From Cloeon dipterum (Eukaryota > Arthropoda > Insecta > Ephemeroptera > Baetidae), in the NCBI RefSeq assembly GCF_949628265.1, contig NC_088786.1, positions 31,145,681-31,209,680 of the forward strand: DNA of 64,000 nt, read 5' to 3'. The notes under the pieces were generated by a model. It searched no databases and had not been told where the DNA came from. It saw only the letters and a program-made list of their open reading frames with translations. A program made the position numbers and the translations under genes. Each line of letters starts with the position of its first letter. Positions within the stretch are counted from its first letter, which is position 1. This document shows positions 23,371 to 36,200 of the stretch, one piece after another.

Positions 23371-26300
23371 ATGTTTTTGTCTTTCTTCTACGCTGCGGCG
23401 ACCTGGGTCCAATCTTCAAGGCTAGCAGAACTTCACTCCAGAATTTTGCAAATCACCGCACAGAATGGAAGTCTCGTCCTTTACAAAGTCCCTGAGGTCA
23501 TTCACACGGATTTTGAAAGTGAGCTGGTGTTCTCAGAATAAGTAAAAGTTTATCATGAATTTCTGAAATAATTCAATTAGTCAATCCTAAATTTTCTATC
23601 AATAAAATCAGGTCATGACCCAATATTAAAAAAATCAAATTTTCAGACAGAGGCATAGATGCCCAGGTTCCAAGTGTGACGTCAAAATTTTGTGAAAACA
23701 ACGATTGCGCCAAACTTGGTGATCTACTATGGAGCTACAACTCAAAGCGACTTTGCTCCGTGTTTCCAAAAGTATCAAGATAACAATATTTTAATTGATG
23801 TGGAGAGTTAAAACACAAAATTTTGCTAGCAATCCATCTGTGCCAATCGATGGATAAAATTTTCTACCGATCAAGGGGAGTTCCCAATCAACATCGCCTC
23901 AGAAGATTTGGTGTTGGAGGAAGATCGTTTGCATGTAATGATCGAAGCCGACTACCAGTTCACAGAGGGCCGTCACTGCTTCCAAGCGGAGTTTGTAAAG
24001 GTTTGTTTGTTTTTTAATATATTATTTAATTATTGTAATTTGTCCTAATTGGCATGCAGCTTGAAAGGTTTGGGTTGCTTCATGCTTGGAAAGCGGGTGA
24101 ATATTTCGGGATCCTCCTCGAAACTGACGCTAACCACCTCACTCGACTTGGACTGAGCTTCTTGCAAAATATTCTTAGTCTTGATGACGGCATGGAAGTT
24201 TTAAGGATTCAAAGTGAGTTGACTGTCCGAATCTTTACTCTCTGCTTAGCTCCTAACCCATGCAGATTCCTCATTCTTCTATTAACAATTAAAATAGGAA
24301 CGCTGCAAAAAATTAATTGATATGCACCTAGTTATTAAAAATAAATAATATTTTATCATGTGTTTTTAGCTGTTGACGTGATTGGCAAACCATGTCCTAT
24401 GCTAAACGCTGATTGCATCCCTGCTCCTCGCTCGCTTCCCATGGGAAGCGAAACCAGCGTTAAAAATGATGAGTGCGATACTCAGTTTGCTGTGGAATCA
24501 ATGGCGGGTATGTCCTATTTTGTTTTGCAGCGCATCAATTTTTTCATTTAAATCTCTCACCAGGACTACTGATGTCACCAATTCAGTGGAAGTCCCATGT
24601 TGAGCTTCTGCAGGGATTCAGCAGAGCCGTCAATGATGCTGACGGGTCAGTTGGACTGATGCTCAGTTCTGACCGCGTTCCAAATCTTGTCCCGATTGCT
24701 GCTGACCCGCCCACGCCTCCCTGCTCACCAAGAAATGGCTCAGTTCACAGTGAAGCCCCCAAAATCATGTATGCTCAAGTTTCACAATTTTCTGGTGGTA
24801 GATAAAATGGTTGTTGATAATTTATTTCATACTATAATAGATAAATCACTCGGGAATGATTATTCCATATCAAAATTAATATCAAAGTTGATTTTATTTT
24901 TTTATGCCTTTGAATTTCAACTTACTGCGGTTTTACTTGTTTTCAGTGAGTTGGATAAAGTAAATGTGGATCAAAGCAGCAACGTTCCTCTGCCTCAAGC
25001 AGAGATCAACGACAACAAGAGCGTAATTAGTGGAATCACATCTCACTCCGAAAGTTTCTACTCATGTGCCAGTCAAGACATGGGAAAGCTTACAGAGAGT
25101 TTGGAGCAGCTCAACAAGGCACTGTCCTCTATCACAGATGAGAACAACGAAGATGAAGCGGCTGAAACTAAAGCTGAACCGGCTGAATCTGAAGCTGAAG
25201 CGGCTGAAACCAAAGACGTTGTCCCTTTGCCGCCATTAGAATCAAATTTTTTGAGTAAGTCAACTAAAATTTGAGCATCTGGGTTTTAATATTCACGTCC
25301 TTAGCTGCAGGCAAAGGTCAGCCTTTGACTAAACCCAGTTTCAAAGGTTCCGCTGCAAGTCTGCCCTCAGCAACCCCAAAATCGCGCTCACCCACCACAC
25401 CAATTAAATGCCCCAACGTGCTGATTTATTGTGACAATACTGAGGTTAACGAAAGCATTAAATCATTGCTGAGGCAAACAATTAAAAGATATAGGTGAGT
25501 AACAACAATTATCTCAGTGTGTAGATGATGAATTAAATTTTCTTGAAAGAAGTTAAAGTCTTTAAACGGCTTGAATGAGTTAAATTAAATTTCCATGCGA
25601 AACCTTATAGGTATTTTAACAGTTTTGCTGACATTTTTATTTGATGTTAATATTATTAAGTTAAACTCTTGAACCAGTCGAGTGTCAGTTCATAAATATC
25701 ATCTTCACGCTTTTCTAGGTACACTGTGTACAATGTGAATGCTGAGCAGATGAAAAGCAATGCTTGGCAGAAGAGCACTGCCCTAGTTGTAGTCCATGGA
25801 AACATTCCTGACAATTTAGCTCCTACTCTTATTTCTTACTTAGTAACAGGTACAGTGATCATGTTTCTGTAACGTTGTGATGATTAAAATATCTTGTTGC
25901 AGGAGGGAAGGTTTTGAGCATTGCCTCAGATCTTATTTTTGTCCCATTCCCTGACTTGCAAAAGTGTGAACTGCAAGAAAATGAATTAGCGACTTTTTCA
26001 TATCAAAAGTGGAAGCAGATTCGCCTGCTAAATAACATCTTCTCAAAGTATGCTCAAAAGTAATAATCCTTAGTGCGTAAACTTAAGTATTGATTTAGTT
26101 CACCAGCCCTGCCATCAAGTCTAGAGATAAACGACAGTTCGGGATATTCACATAAGTTGAATATTAATGTGTTGAGTAAGGACGACATTACTAACTCACC
26201 AAGTTTGGTTTTGGCTACCATGGTAGGATCTGGAGGGAAAATGCTGCTCTCGCAGGTATTATATGATAATGTTAAGCTAAATTTGCATCACCTGGTTGAA

Positions 26301-28220
26301 CAAAAATTTTCAGGTCCATTTGGAGGTTGATGCTCAGATGCACCAAAATTCTAATCCTGCTCTTTACGCGCCTTTGAAGGAGCACGACTCTGCAAGGCTA
26401 GAGATCGCCAAAGAAATTCTCTCTGACCAGCTGGGGCTTGATTGCACCAAAGACTCAAAGGAAGACACGTTCACTGCGGCCTATTTTTTGGGACGACACG
26501 AGGTGCTGATTGTGCTCCGTGCATATTTTGTTCTCTCTCTGATTTTCATTTGCATCTCTATCGTTCTGCTTATTGTGGCGGTCTCAAGCTTGGCTACCTA
26601 CTTGTTTCTTGCACAGCTGCTTTACCTTCTTTTCTAGCATGCAATTATTTTCTGTTCATAGTGAACCTTTCATTTATTAAAGAGCACATTTATTTCTCTT
26701 GATCCTTTACTTCCTCAAGTTTTTAAATCCACTTTCAACCCGCAGTTAAAAATGGAAATGCTGAATAATCTGAAACCAAAGATGGATGCTGCTGGAGGTT
26801 TTCTGCAAATGGATAATTTGAAGATTGAATTTGTCGGCAAAGGCGCAAACGCCGGTGCAGCAACTTCTAAAATTCTGCCATGCTATCTGCATACTTGCCC
26901 ACCACATTTCAACACAGTGGAATATTATGATGTGAGATGTGGTCTCAAACGTGAACAAATTATTAAACCTGGTGTACATTTAGAACTTGCAAACTGAACA
27001 TCTGGGGCGGTTACTCATTTATTCAGACGTGTTGACATCTTCGGTAGACGTATTAGCAGGCACACCTCTTTACCATGGGCTGGCGGCTGTTACAAGGGTT
27101 CAACTTGCAGGAAAAGGTACACAATACTATTGAAAAATTCAATCAGAGTCCATTGGTCACATCAGAAAATGATACCTTTGAGGAAAGTCTATAGAAGAAT
27201 CAGGAAGCAATTAATCAAATGATTTAAAAAAATTGTTTTAAATAATGCAGTAAACCCCCTCATCTTCATATTATGCCTTTTATAATTGGCTGTTCCTACT
27301 AGTTTTATATGTTAAAAGTGGCTAGTTTTTATGTAAATCTGATTGAACCAACTTGGCTTTTGCTATCCAAAAAACATATCTTCAAAGCTGTGTCCTTTTA
27401 GAAGGTTTTTCAAAGTGAACTTAAGGAAAATATCAAAACTCTCTCTATCTTTTAAGGTCGAAGCAACAATGAGTGGCTCAGCCCTGAAGGATGTGCGATG
27501 TTTTCCCTGCAGCTTCATTTGCCAGCCAAATCCATTCTTGGCCAGAAAATATCTCTCATTCAACACATTGCTGCATTAGCGGTTTGTGTAGCCATTAGAG
27601 AAGCTCCAGGATTTGATGTGAGACTTTGTGCTGATCACAGCAAGTCATTTCAAAGATAATTGATTGCAGGATATTGACCTGAGACTTAAGTGGCCAAACG
27701 ATATTTATGCTGGGGATTACGCGAAAATGGGCGGCTTGGTGGCCAACTCGACGTTCGTGGGAGACCGAGTGATCTGCAACATTGGTCTGGGATTCAATCT
27801 GACCAACTCGGAGCCTACGACCTGCCTGCAGGACCTGCTCCTGGAACTGAAAGCCAAGGCCGCGCCCATGTCCCTTGAAAAGTACTTGGCGCTCACCTTC
27901 AACAAGCTGGAGTCGCTGATCGAATTAGCCCAAAGCTCAGAGGAAGGGCTTGACGAAATAATGACGTTTTATCATGCTTACTGGTTGCACAGGTGAATTT
28001 GACCTATCTTTCTTAAATAAAAATACTCATAGGATGATTCAGTGGCGCCGAGGTGACTGTGCGTTCTGAAGACGGAAAAGAGCAGAGGGTGACGGTCCAA
28101 GGGCTAGATCCATACGGATACCTGCTAGTGAGAGGACACGATGGGAACCAGTTCTCAGTTCAACCTGACGGCAACTCTTTCGACATGCTGCAAGGTCTGA
28201 TCAAGCCCAAAGATTGGTGA
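23371..28220 (+). CDS. Hcs: Holocarboxylase synthetase (biotin-protein ligase)
   Basis: Seventeen coding exons join in frame to 1013 aa: 23371-23518, 23647-23771, 23830-24000, 24060-24213, 24370-24507, 24564-24768, 24947-25254, 25305-25494, 25719-25849, 25903-26047, 26099-26255, 26314-26502, 26746-26931, 26984-27116, 27457-27617, 27670-27992 and 28043-28220. The enzyme makes biotinyl-AMP and attaches biotin to carboxylases. The catalytic domain starts near residue 750: LGRLLIYSDVLTSS, the AGKGRSNNEWLSP nucleotide-binding loop (about 790-802) and KWPNDIY (about 854-860). The C-terminal cap ends VQPDGNSFDML, close to the end of human HLCS. The middle part (CPNVLIYCDN, GGKVLSIASDL) matches the conserved animal N-terminal region. 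An acidic Glu/Ala repeat lies in the seventh exon. The acceptor before 25305 is followed six bases later by a second usable AG, so a two-residue splice variant is possible. Confidence 0.93.
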
Positions 28221-28230
28221 AGTTGTTATG

Positions 28231-28236
28231 AATAAA
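28231..28236 (+). terminator. Poly(A) signal of Hcs
   Basis: AATAAA eleven bases after the Hcs stop codon (TGA at 28218-28220), implying a very short 3'UTR. Confidence 0.55.
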
Positions 28237-29412
28237 TCGTTTCTGCGAGTTGATAAAATATGGTTATATTTTTATTGTTGTTAATTGCGGTTCTACTCAA
28301 TTCCACTTCTTGATGAAGTATAATTTATTTGTTAAATACTTTTGGTGCCTTAGATACTTCAGTTTGTGGAGTCAAGTCAAGAATAAATAGCACATGATAA
28401 AGTGATTGTATAATAGAATGTTAAAACGTGGGCAATCGTCAGTCACCGATACAATCGCAATCCATGTTATACAATAATGAATGTACCAACTGCTTGTAGA
28501 CTGAAAAGAGCTAGGTGTAGCTTAACCTGGTTTAACCATCTCCACAATGGAACTTCAATAATAAATTGTACTTATAATTCATTTGACCCTGATATTTATT
28601 TAACTCCACCTCAGAGGCGATAACAAGTTAAAAAATAAATCTAACAAGATAACCTCATTAAGTCCATTTCAAACAAACCTTTTGTTGAGGATAAAAAATT
28701 ATCAATCAACCTCTTTATCCATTCTCTCGATCTTCTGCTCAGCACCTCCCATGGGCTATGATCTCATCGGGTCCAAAGTACACCGCCGAGCGGATAACAT
28801 GGGGCCCAAGTAGCCGCAGAGGAGCTTTGGCCCACTGTGGCCATCTTTTCGCCTCCCCACGCAGAATTCTTAATTGAAAAGCCACCTATTTTCCACTAAA
28901 ATCCGCAGGAGAGGTTCGAAAAGCAGCAAGTGGAGAGTCCCTGCCGGTTGAGCATTTCTCTTAATTAATCTTCTTTTGCAACCTCTGACATTAGGCAACC
29001 AGGAATAATAGATCCCAGATGCTCAATTATCTCTAAATGCTTTGATACGTCTAGAAATGCCTTTACAATGCGAGCAAACATGCTGGCTTGTATGCAAAAT
29101 ATTTTGGCAAGGTTTAAAATCATTCTTAGGACTTTGGCAAAGTCAGTTTTCTTTTTGCTAAAATAAATTTTATTTTATTATTAGTAATATTTCATGGGTT
29201 ATTCATAGACAAGAGGAATTCATGTTTTCAACACACAAATACTATACCTGATTGCCATTGAGATGCAGGAACCATGTGTCTTACCCTTATCACAGCGGTG
29301 AGTAGGCTACAAAAACAACTTGCAAAATGTAATAGATTCCAAAATGAGTTCTTTCGCTCCCCTGGTCATTTTAGCTCAGATCAAAGCACAAAGAAATAGT
29401 ATCCAATTCTGG
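28237..29412. other. Intergenic region between convergent Hcs and U2A'
   Basis: No coding potential recognised. A GC-richer patch at about 28.74-28.96 kb stands out from its AT-rich surroundings, but no RNA-gene motif or open frame was recognised in it. Confidence 0.45.
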
Positions 29413-29418
29413 TTTATT
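29413..29418 (-). terminator. Poly(A) signal of U2A'
   Basis: AATAAA on the minus strand (TTTATT on plus), about 140 bases beyond the U2A' stop codon. Confidence 0.5.
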
Positions 29419-29556
29419 TGCACAAGATATGAATACAGCTTGCGTGTCTGTTCTTTTTCAGACCTTAACATCTGACATTTAAAAATATTAAATTGTAAAA
29501 TACAGACACTACCTACAAGGAAAATGCAATAGTGTCTTGCACAGTGACTTACAAAC

Positions 29557-30971
29557 TCAGTGTCCATTCATCTCATCTTCTTCCTCCTCCTCCTCTTCCT
29601 CTTCCTCTCCCTCCTGCTGGTTGCCCTCCTGAATTTCCTCAACTGCAACAATACCAAGATAAACAATAATCAAATTTGCTTTGCTATTAATTAGGTTAGC
29701 TGGTCGGTCTCACATCAAATACGACGATCTGAATCTGAAAACTCTTAAACATGAAAGGAGATTTCTATAATTTTCGTTAAAAGTACCATTGTTTTGAGCA
29801 ATGCGTCCAGGGATTTGGCCAGCTTGGAGGAGTCTGTTCAACCTCTCGACCTCTTCCAGGCTGGTGGCCTTTGCGATGGCTTCACGGATGGCTCGCATTT
29901 CCTCTTGGCTTGGTCCGTGCTTCTTAACTGCATCTGCCATAGATGTCTTGGCTTTGCGTTGGATCTCCCTTTGGATTTCCTTGCCCTTCCTGCTCTTGAA
30001 CAATGATTCGGCTTCCTTTCGCTCCTGAAAATCCAATTAATAAAGTCCCCATCAAACAGGGTAATGAATTTTCCCATTTACTACCGTAAAAAAACAACCC
30101 AACGCGAGGAAATATCCCGATTTTTCCTATTTGCCATTCATTCAAAATATTTCCATGATTTTTTTTGCCTCATATTGCGTGAAATGTTTTCAATTTTTTT
30201 ATTTAAGTAATCTTTACGCTTAAGACCGCTAGTATTTTTAACCCTGCAACAAAAAGATCTGAATATATTTGATGCAAACCTTCAATTTCACTTTGCGGAA
30301 ATCCAGCAGCTTCAGGTTGGGAAGTTTGAAGATGAGGTAGAGTCTGTAGTGTGGCCTGGCGGTGACAGGATTGTGAAGTAGGCTCACGACCTGCAGTTTG
30401 GGGATGGTGGCCAACGAGTCAAGGTCTCCCAACTCCATAATCATGTTGCCGGTTAAAATGAGTGTTTCTAGGTTGGGCAAGTTCTGTTCTAGGTGTTCTG
30501 ATATTCGACTGAACAAATTAGCAATTTTTAGTATATTACAATGACGGGAAAATGAAAGGATTATTATACACTTACACAATTCTGTTGTTGTTCAAGAGCA
30601 GGCATTTTAACCTTTTCAGCAGGGGGAAGCCATCCAACTTTCGAACATCGTTTTCAGAGAAATCAATGGTGTCAAACTGGTCCTGGAGATGAAAAAAGAT
30701 CAGGTATTAATTGAGCCAAAACAAGTTAAAGGGTCTTCTTACCAAAGTCGCACCCATGTTTTCAATCACCGGGATTTTGTATCCTGCAAACAACAATAAT
30801 TAGAAACAGTTGAATGAAGTTGCAAAATAAATAAACTCGTGAGCACAAATTGATATTTTCTTGTCCAAAAACTTTTCACAAATTTTTACCTCTGAGGATA
30901 AGTTCACGGTCCTTCACTGGATTCATGCGCTGCACCGATTGCTGGATTAGCTCTGGTGTTAATTTCACCAT
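29557..30971 (-). CDS. U2A: U2 snRNP protein A' (leucine-rich repeat protein)
   Basis: Six exons on the minus strand: 30890-30971, 30743-30783, 30576-30682, 30280-30508, 29787-30024 and 29557-29642, total 260 aa against about 255 for human SNRPA1. It begins MVKLTPELIQQSVQ and then has leucine-rich repeats (GYKIPVIENMGATLDQFD, LLLNNNRIVRISEHL, LETLILTGNMIMELGDL). The LRR cap follows (LLHNPVTARPHYRLYLIFKL then LKLLDFRKVKLKERKEA), all diagnostic of U2A'. It partners with U2B'' on stem-loop IV of U2 snRNA in the spliceosome. The tail is Lys/Arg-rich with a coiled segment and ends in a run of about ten acidic residues encoded by the last exon. The ATG at 30971 fits the conserved N-terminus. Confidence 0.95.
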
Positions 30972-31874
30972 GTTTGCCCTTTTTGTGACAACTTTTGGCT
31001 AAAAACTTCACTCAGAATGATAAACAGTGGTAGCAGCTCTTGTTTATTTATGTGCCACACGCTACGCAGGAGGATGCAAAGCGGCGCCGGTTTAGTTGCC
31101 GGCAAACTTAGTTTGACGACATCTAGGGGCGACTTCTGGAGTTAAACAATATGCGCGCGAAGGAATTGTGGGATTTCAGCCTTCTTTTCACTTGATCCTC
31201 CGTCTCCTCAAAAAGTAGTGTACTTCTTGGTCAAACTAGGCCAAAGGATTGGTCTTAAGTCTTAAATAAATAGTTAATAATCTATTTTTAATATTATTAT
31301 AGGCTAATAACTGATAATAAAATTACTAGTTTAAATTTTTATGTGTCTAGATATGAAATCTGGACTAAAAACTTAATAATAATTATCATCGCCTGAATAG
31401 GCTTATCTCACCATGATACACATTGCAAAGATTTTTAAAGATTTAAAAAAATAAGAACAATACAATACAGTAGTAATAACCGTTGCTCACTATATGGCCA
31501 AATGTAGGCGTTAGAGATCACCTCATTTATGAAAATTTTAAACTGGGAATTTTATTTCAACAACTACTATGTTTTAGCAAACAAAAAATTGAATTTTTCT
31601 TTTTTAAGTGGGTTTGGTTTTTGAAGAGCGCTCAAATATCTAATCGGTATCAGAAGAGCACGATGGGGAACTTTTTAAGAGTGTGCACGCGACTTTATTT
31701 GTGCTGTGATATACCATTCGCAATATTTTTTTTTCATTTAAAAATTCTAAAAATGACTTAAAAATCGAACAACTCAATTTTTAATCATGATTTTAGGTTT
31801 CTCAAAATTTAGGGAATAAAGTTGAAATAAAAAATCAATTACATTCACAGGACTTAATTTTTGCTCTTTGCACT
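30972..31874. other. Intergenic region upstream of U2A'
   Basis: The first 250 bases should hold the U2A' promoter and 5'UTR; no TATA/Inr pair was recognised. The rest is AT-rich and featureless. Confidence 0.4.
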
Positions 31875-33209
31875 TTTATTCATCGCTTTCGCTTTAACTA
31901 TTAAATTTTTTCCCATAAGTACAAAATGAGGAGAATATAATTTATAGAAATTGTACAGATCTAAACTTGTGGTGATGCATACATGTACATAGTAGGTTGT
32001 TTGCTGATGTGTGTGTGCCATTTAAACAAAAGTATTCAATAAAATTCAGTTATCCGCCAAAATGACATAGTATCTACATACAAAAATATATCTTCGATTT
32101 AAATTAGGCTGTTCTCATTTTTATAATTCCTTTCCAAAATTGTACAATACATAATATAATGAATATTTAGCGCACAAAAGAACTTGCAAAAAATCGGAAT
32201 CTGAGATATAAACCTATTAAAATTTTACTACTAATGGCCGTTTTTTCAAATATGAATTAACAAATGTCTAGCGAAGTGGCTTATATTAATAGTATCACTC
32301 CGAAGCATCATGTTTTATTTTACAGCAATAATATTATGAATTTTATTTAATACAACGACGGGCCAACAAAATTAAGATGCATCGCAACGTTACGAATTAT
32401 GATGATAAAATTGAGTTATTTAAAAACTATAACAAAAATCAACCAATTAAAATTGTATCACATTGTTAAAAATTTACCCATTCCACTGTACCATTCTTTA
32501 AAATCCTGCTGTGTGTTAACGTAACAGTAACGAAAATCACCTTAAGCCCCTAAAATTCAACTTGGTAGCAGGCAAGCATTCGTCTCATACCCTAAATTCG
32601 GTCCAACAATAACAATGAATCTATTTAAAATAACTCAAACCTCTTATATGAAGACAAAACACGCTGAAAAGTGCAAAAAACTACCAGAGCGTTGGGCTCG
32701 CACATCATTTTTTTTTTTTTAACAACGCGTGGCTTTAACAGTTTTAACTCTTTTCCGCCAAACATTTGCTGAAATGGAATGAGGTCTTTCTCTGCAGTTG
32801 GATTTAATTCTATTATAATGGCACAGCAAAGAGTTCATGTTTTCCTTCAGTATACACTTCTGACTGAGTCAATGCGTACTTGCGTTGTGATCAGAGGCAA
32901 ATTTGAGGACACCCGCCTTGCAATTATTGCTCGCGATTAAGTACACAAAGATCCCGCAGCCACACGGCTTTAAAATTCAAATCGATTTGTAACAACGTGG
33001 CAATTTGTCACTTTCAAAAGCAATAGTTGCTGATAAGTACGTAAAAGTTTCATCGCCTGCTCTTGAAAATCAGTCTATTAATGGCTGTGCTGTGCCATTT
33101 ACACAACTTTTTATATTTTTTATTATTTTTTTGTTTGTTTGTTTGTTTTGCTTTGCTATTTGAGGTGTGTTGTTTCCTATTTACACATAAATCTTGACTG
33201 ATGACCAAT
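31875..33209 (-). other. Probable hexokinase 3'UTR
   Basis: AT-rich DNA immediately 3' of the hexokinase stop codon, without coding frames. Several minus-strand AATAAA signals occur, the farthest noted at 31875-31880, so the transcript end is uncertain. A GTTT microsatellite lies near 33130-33150. Confidence 0.35.
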
Positions 33210-36200
33210 TCACCGATCCCTGCAGGCAACAGCAGCCACCAGGGCGGCCCCTCGCCCACTGCCATCCTCGGACAGCATGAGGTCAAACTGAAATGATATT
33301 TTACAAATGTTTAGAAATAAAGTAGCAAAAAAAATTATTAAATTATATTCAAATATTTTGCTTAAATTACCTTGATGGAGGGGTCAATGAGCTCAGAGAT
33401 TTTGTCCATCATAAGGTGGTGGAAATGCGGGTGGAAGCGATAAACGGAGCCGTCCACGGCCACGGTTACGTCCTTCTCGCCCATTCGGTCGAGCAGGCAG
33501 GCGACGCCGGCCGAGGTCAAGTGGGCAGCACGGCGAGAAACCAGCTCGCAGACTGTCCTTACGTCGGCCATGTCTGTCTCGGTGGCCACGCCACCCAAAC
33601 CCAACTCCTCAAGCACCTGCAAGCAACTGTGGTACTCGCCCTGCTTATCACTGAAACAACAAAATTGCAATTTTAGACAAATAAAAATCATAAAAGACAA
33701 TCCGCAAATTTTTTGTATCAAAATAGTTTGTTTAGGTAGGTACCAGGGAAGGTGGATATGCAAATTTTTTTATTTAAAACAAAGTTGATAATTTTTAAAC
33801 GATATTAGTTGAAATGGGCAGGGACTTGTTGTAAATTTAATATTTTGACAATTAATATGGTTCTCACCTCTCGATTTCTGAGACGTATTTAGTGTAAAAC
33901 CTTCCCTTTTCTTGGATCAAGTCTGACGACTTGCCGCCAAAGATGAGACCCTCTCGGATCAGTTTCACCAGGACTAGACGAACGAGCTCGCCCATGTACA
34001 TGCCAGAGATCATCTTCTCAAAACTGAAATTTCGAAATTATTATTTATTTCACGAAGGCGATGGGAGCAACAGGCACTCACAGTTGTTTGCCTGGATTGA
34101 TGGACTCTCTGTCAATGGTGCGGTCGTACTCTGTGCGGATATTTTCCAGCACATCGTTGTCGCCGAATGCGCCCCATTCAGTGTTGATGATGACCTGGTC
34201 AGGAACGCCTTCGGTCGGCCCGTCCCACAGCTGCACGTTCTCCAACTTCTCAACGTAGCAGGCGTTACTTCCGGTGCCTTAAGAAATTGCAGTTTCAATT
34301 AGCAAGTGCCCCATTGGCTCGAAATTGGCGTAAAAATGCAGGGTAAGGGAATATTATACTGCGAGTTATATATATTCATGCAGCTCTCATGCAAATGTTA
34401 CTAAAAGCGATTAATTTAACCAGAGCGCGTTAGTTGTTAAAATAATAATAAAATAAAACTATAAAATATTTGTCAAGTGTTAATATATGTATCTTTGGTA
34501 ATAATTGTAATGGGAGTGGGGGATGCGGAACATACCAACAATGACACCAACTCTGCAGTTTGGCTTGACCCAAGCACTGGACATAAGAGTGCCCGTGGTG
34601 TCGTTTAGCACGGCACACACAGTAATTGCAATATCCTACAACAGCGTGGATCGTAAGAAAAAAGAAATAAAAAACATGACAAAAGTTAAAAAGAAGTGAG
34701 TTGGAAAAGATAATAACAATATCGCGAGGAATTGAAATAAAAAGAGTACATATAAAACAGAAAGTAAAATAATCAGTAAAAGATCAGAGAGAATAAGATT
34801 GAAATCACTTTAGATAAACGGGACGGCGACGAGACTGCTGTTGACGTGTCAAATAGGGAATTTAAATGCATATAGATTTGAAGAGGAAGATTTACGAGCA
34901 GGTATGCAGTTTATCAGAAATAATATACACAAATAATGCGAAGATATCCTGGCCTAGCAAATACCGCAAAGTGTATGCGCAGAATATATACACAGCAGAG
35001 AAAATCGATGCTCCTTACTCCGCACAAATAGTGTGGAAAAGAGGTTTTCACTTAAAATCCTATTTATTATAACCAAAGTGATGTTTCAATGTGATGATGA
35101 ATTAACTGCAAGTGTAGTTGAATGGTTATTTTCGTGTGTAATAAAAACACCTTTTCCGCACTTGTCTGCTGCACATTCAGATGCTGACACTTAAATGCAG
35201 AGCATGCTTCTTATTTGTGGAAAGTAATCGATTTTTTTACCTCGAAAGCGTATTAAATTTTTTACTTATGGTTTCAACCAATTGAAGCTATAAATCGACT
35301 AATTTCCTAATCCTAATATTAAACAAGTCAAATTTATAGTGCAGCTTCTCCATCTGGGTTGCTAAAATAAAATAATAAACATGTAGACCCGAAACCAATA
35401 GTAGCCATGCAGGGAGCTAGCAGTATAAAAATAATCAACATGAAACGCTGCTGGCTAAAAAGTATTAAAAGCGCAGGCAAGACTAAAGAAATCTCTCGCC
35501 TAGAAGGCCACCGGCCTTACCAACTATCAGGCCGACTCGACAGTTGTGTTTTTTGTAGGCGCACGACATAAGGGTGCCTGTTGTGTCGTTCAAGACTGCC
35601 ATCACGTCGATTTGCACGTCCTGAATTCAGAGACAAAAACACGCGCGCAAATTTTAATTCTGGACTGCGAATCTGCTCTCTGCTTCACAAGACTAACTAT
35701 AAGCTGTCCAAAGTTTGATAGTGCATTCAAAAGTTTTCAGGAAGGTTTCGAAAGTAAAATAGAAAAAAAAATGTGGAAAGACACTCACCCCTCGCCTCGC
35801 GATAGCTTCCTTGAGCAATTTGACGACGTCATTGTTCTCAACACCCTCGCAATTGAACCCTTTGGTCCAGGTGGACAGGCGGGCCTTGGTCAGACCCTCC
35901 TGCACGCAGGGGAAGCTGAAGGTGAAGCCCAGGGGCAGTTTCTCTTTGTACACATCGTACTCCTTCATGAAGTCGGCCAAGCAATCAGCAATGTGGTCAA
36001 ACAGCTACAAAATGCAAGTATTTAGCATTAAAATGTCAATGCGGCAAAATGGATTTTTTTAAATACCCCGGTGCCAGGTCCAGTCATGATGTCCTTTGGT
36101 ACCGCGTAGATTTTAGAGTCCATGTGGAAATGCGCACCTTCGGCCAGGGTGATGAGCAGCACGCGGAAATTTGTGCCTCCCAAGTCCAGAGCCAAGAATT

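Noticed and set aside
28740-28960. GC-richer island suspected to be an RNA gene
   Set aside because: No tRNA boxes, snRNA motifs or recognisable fold could be seen by eye.
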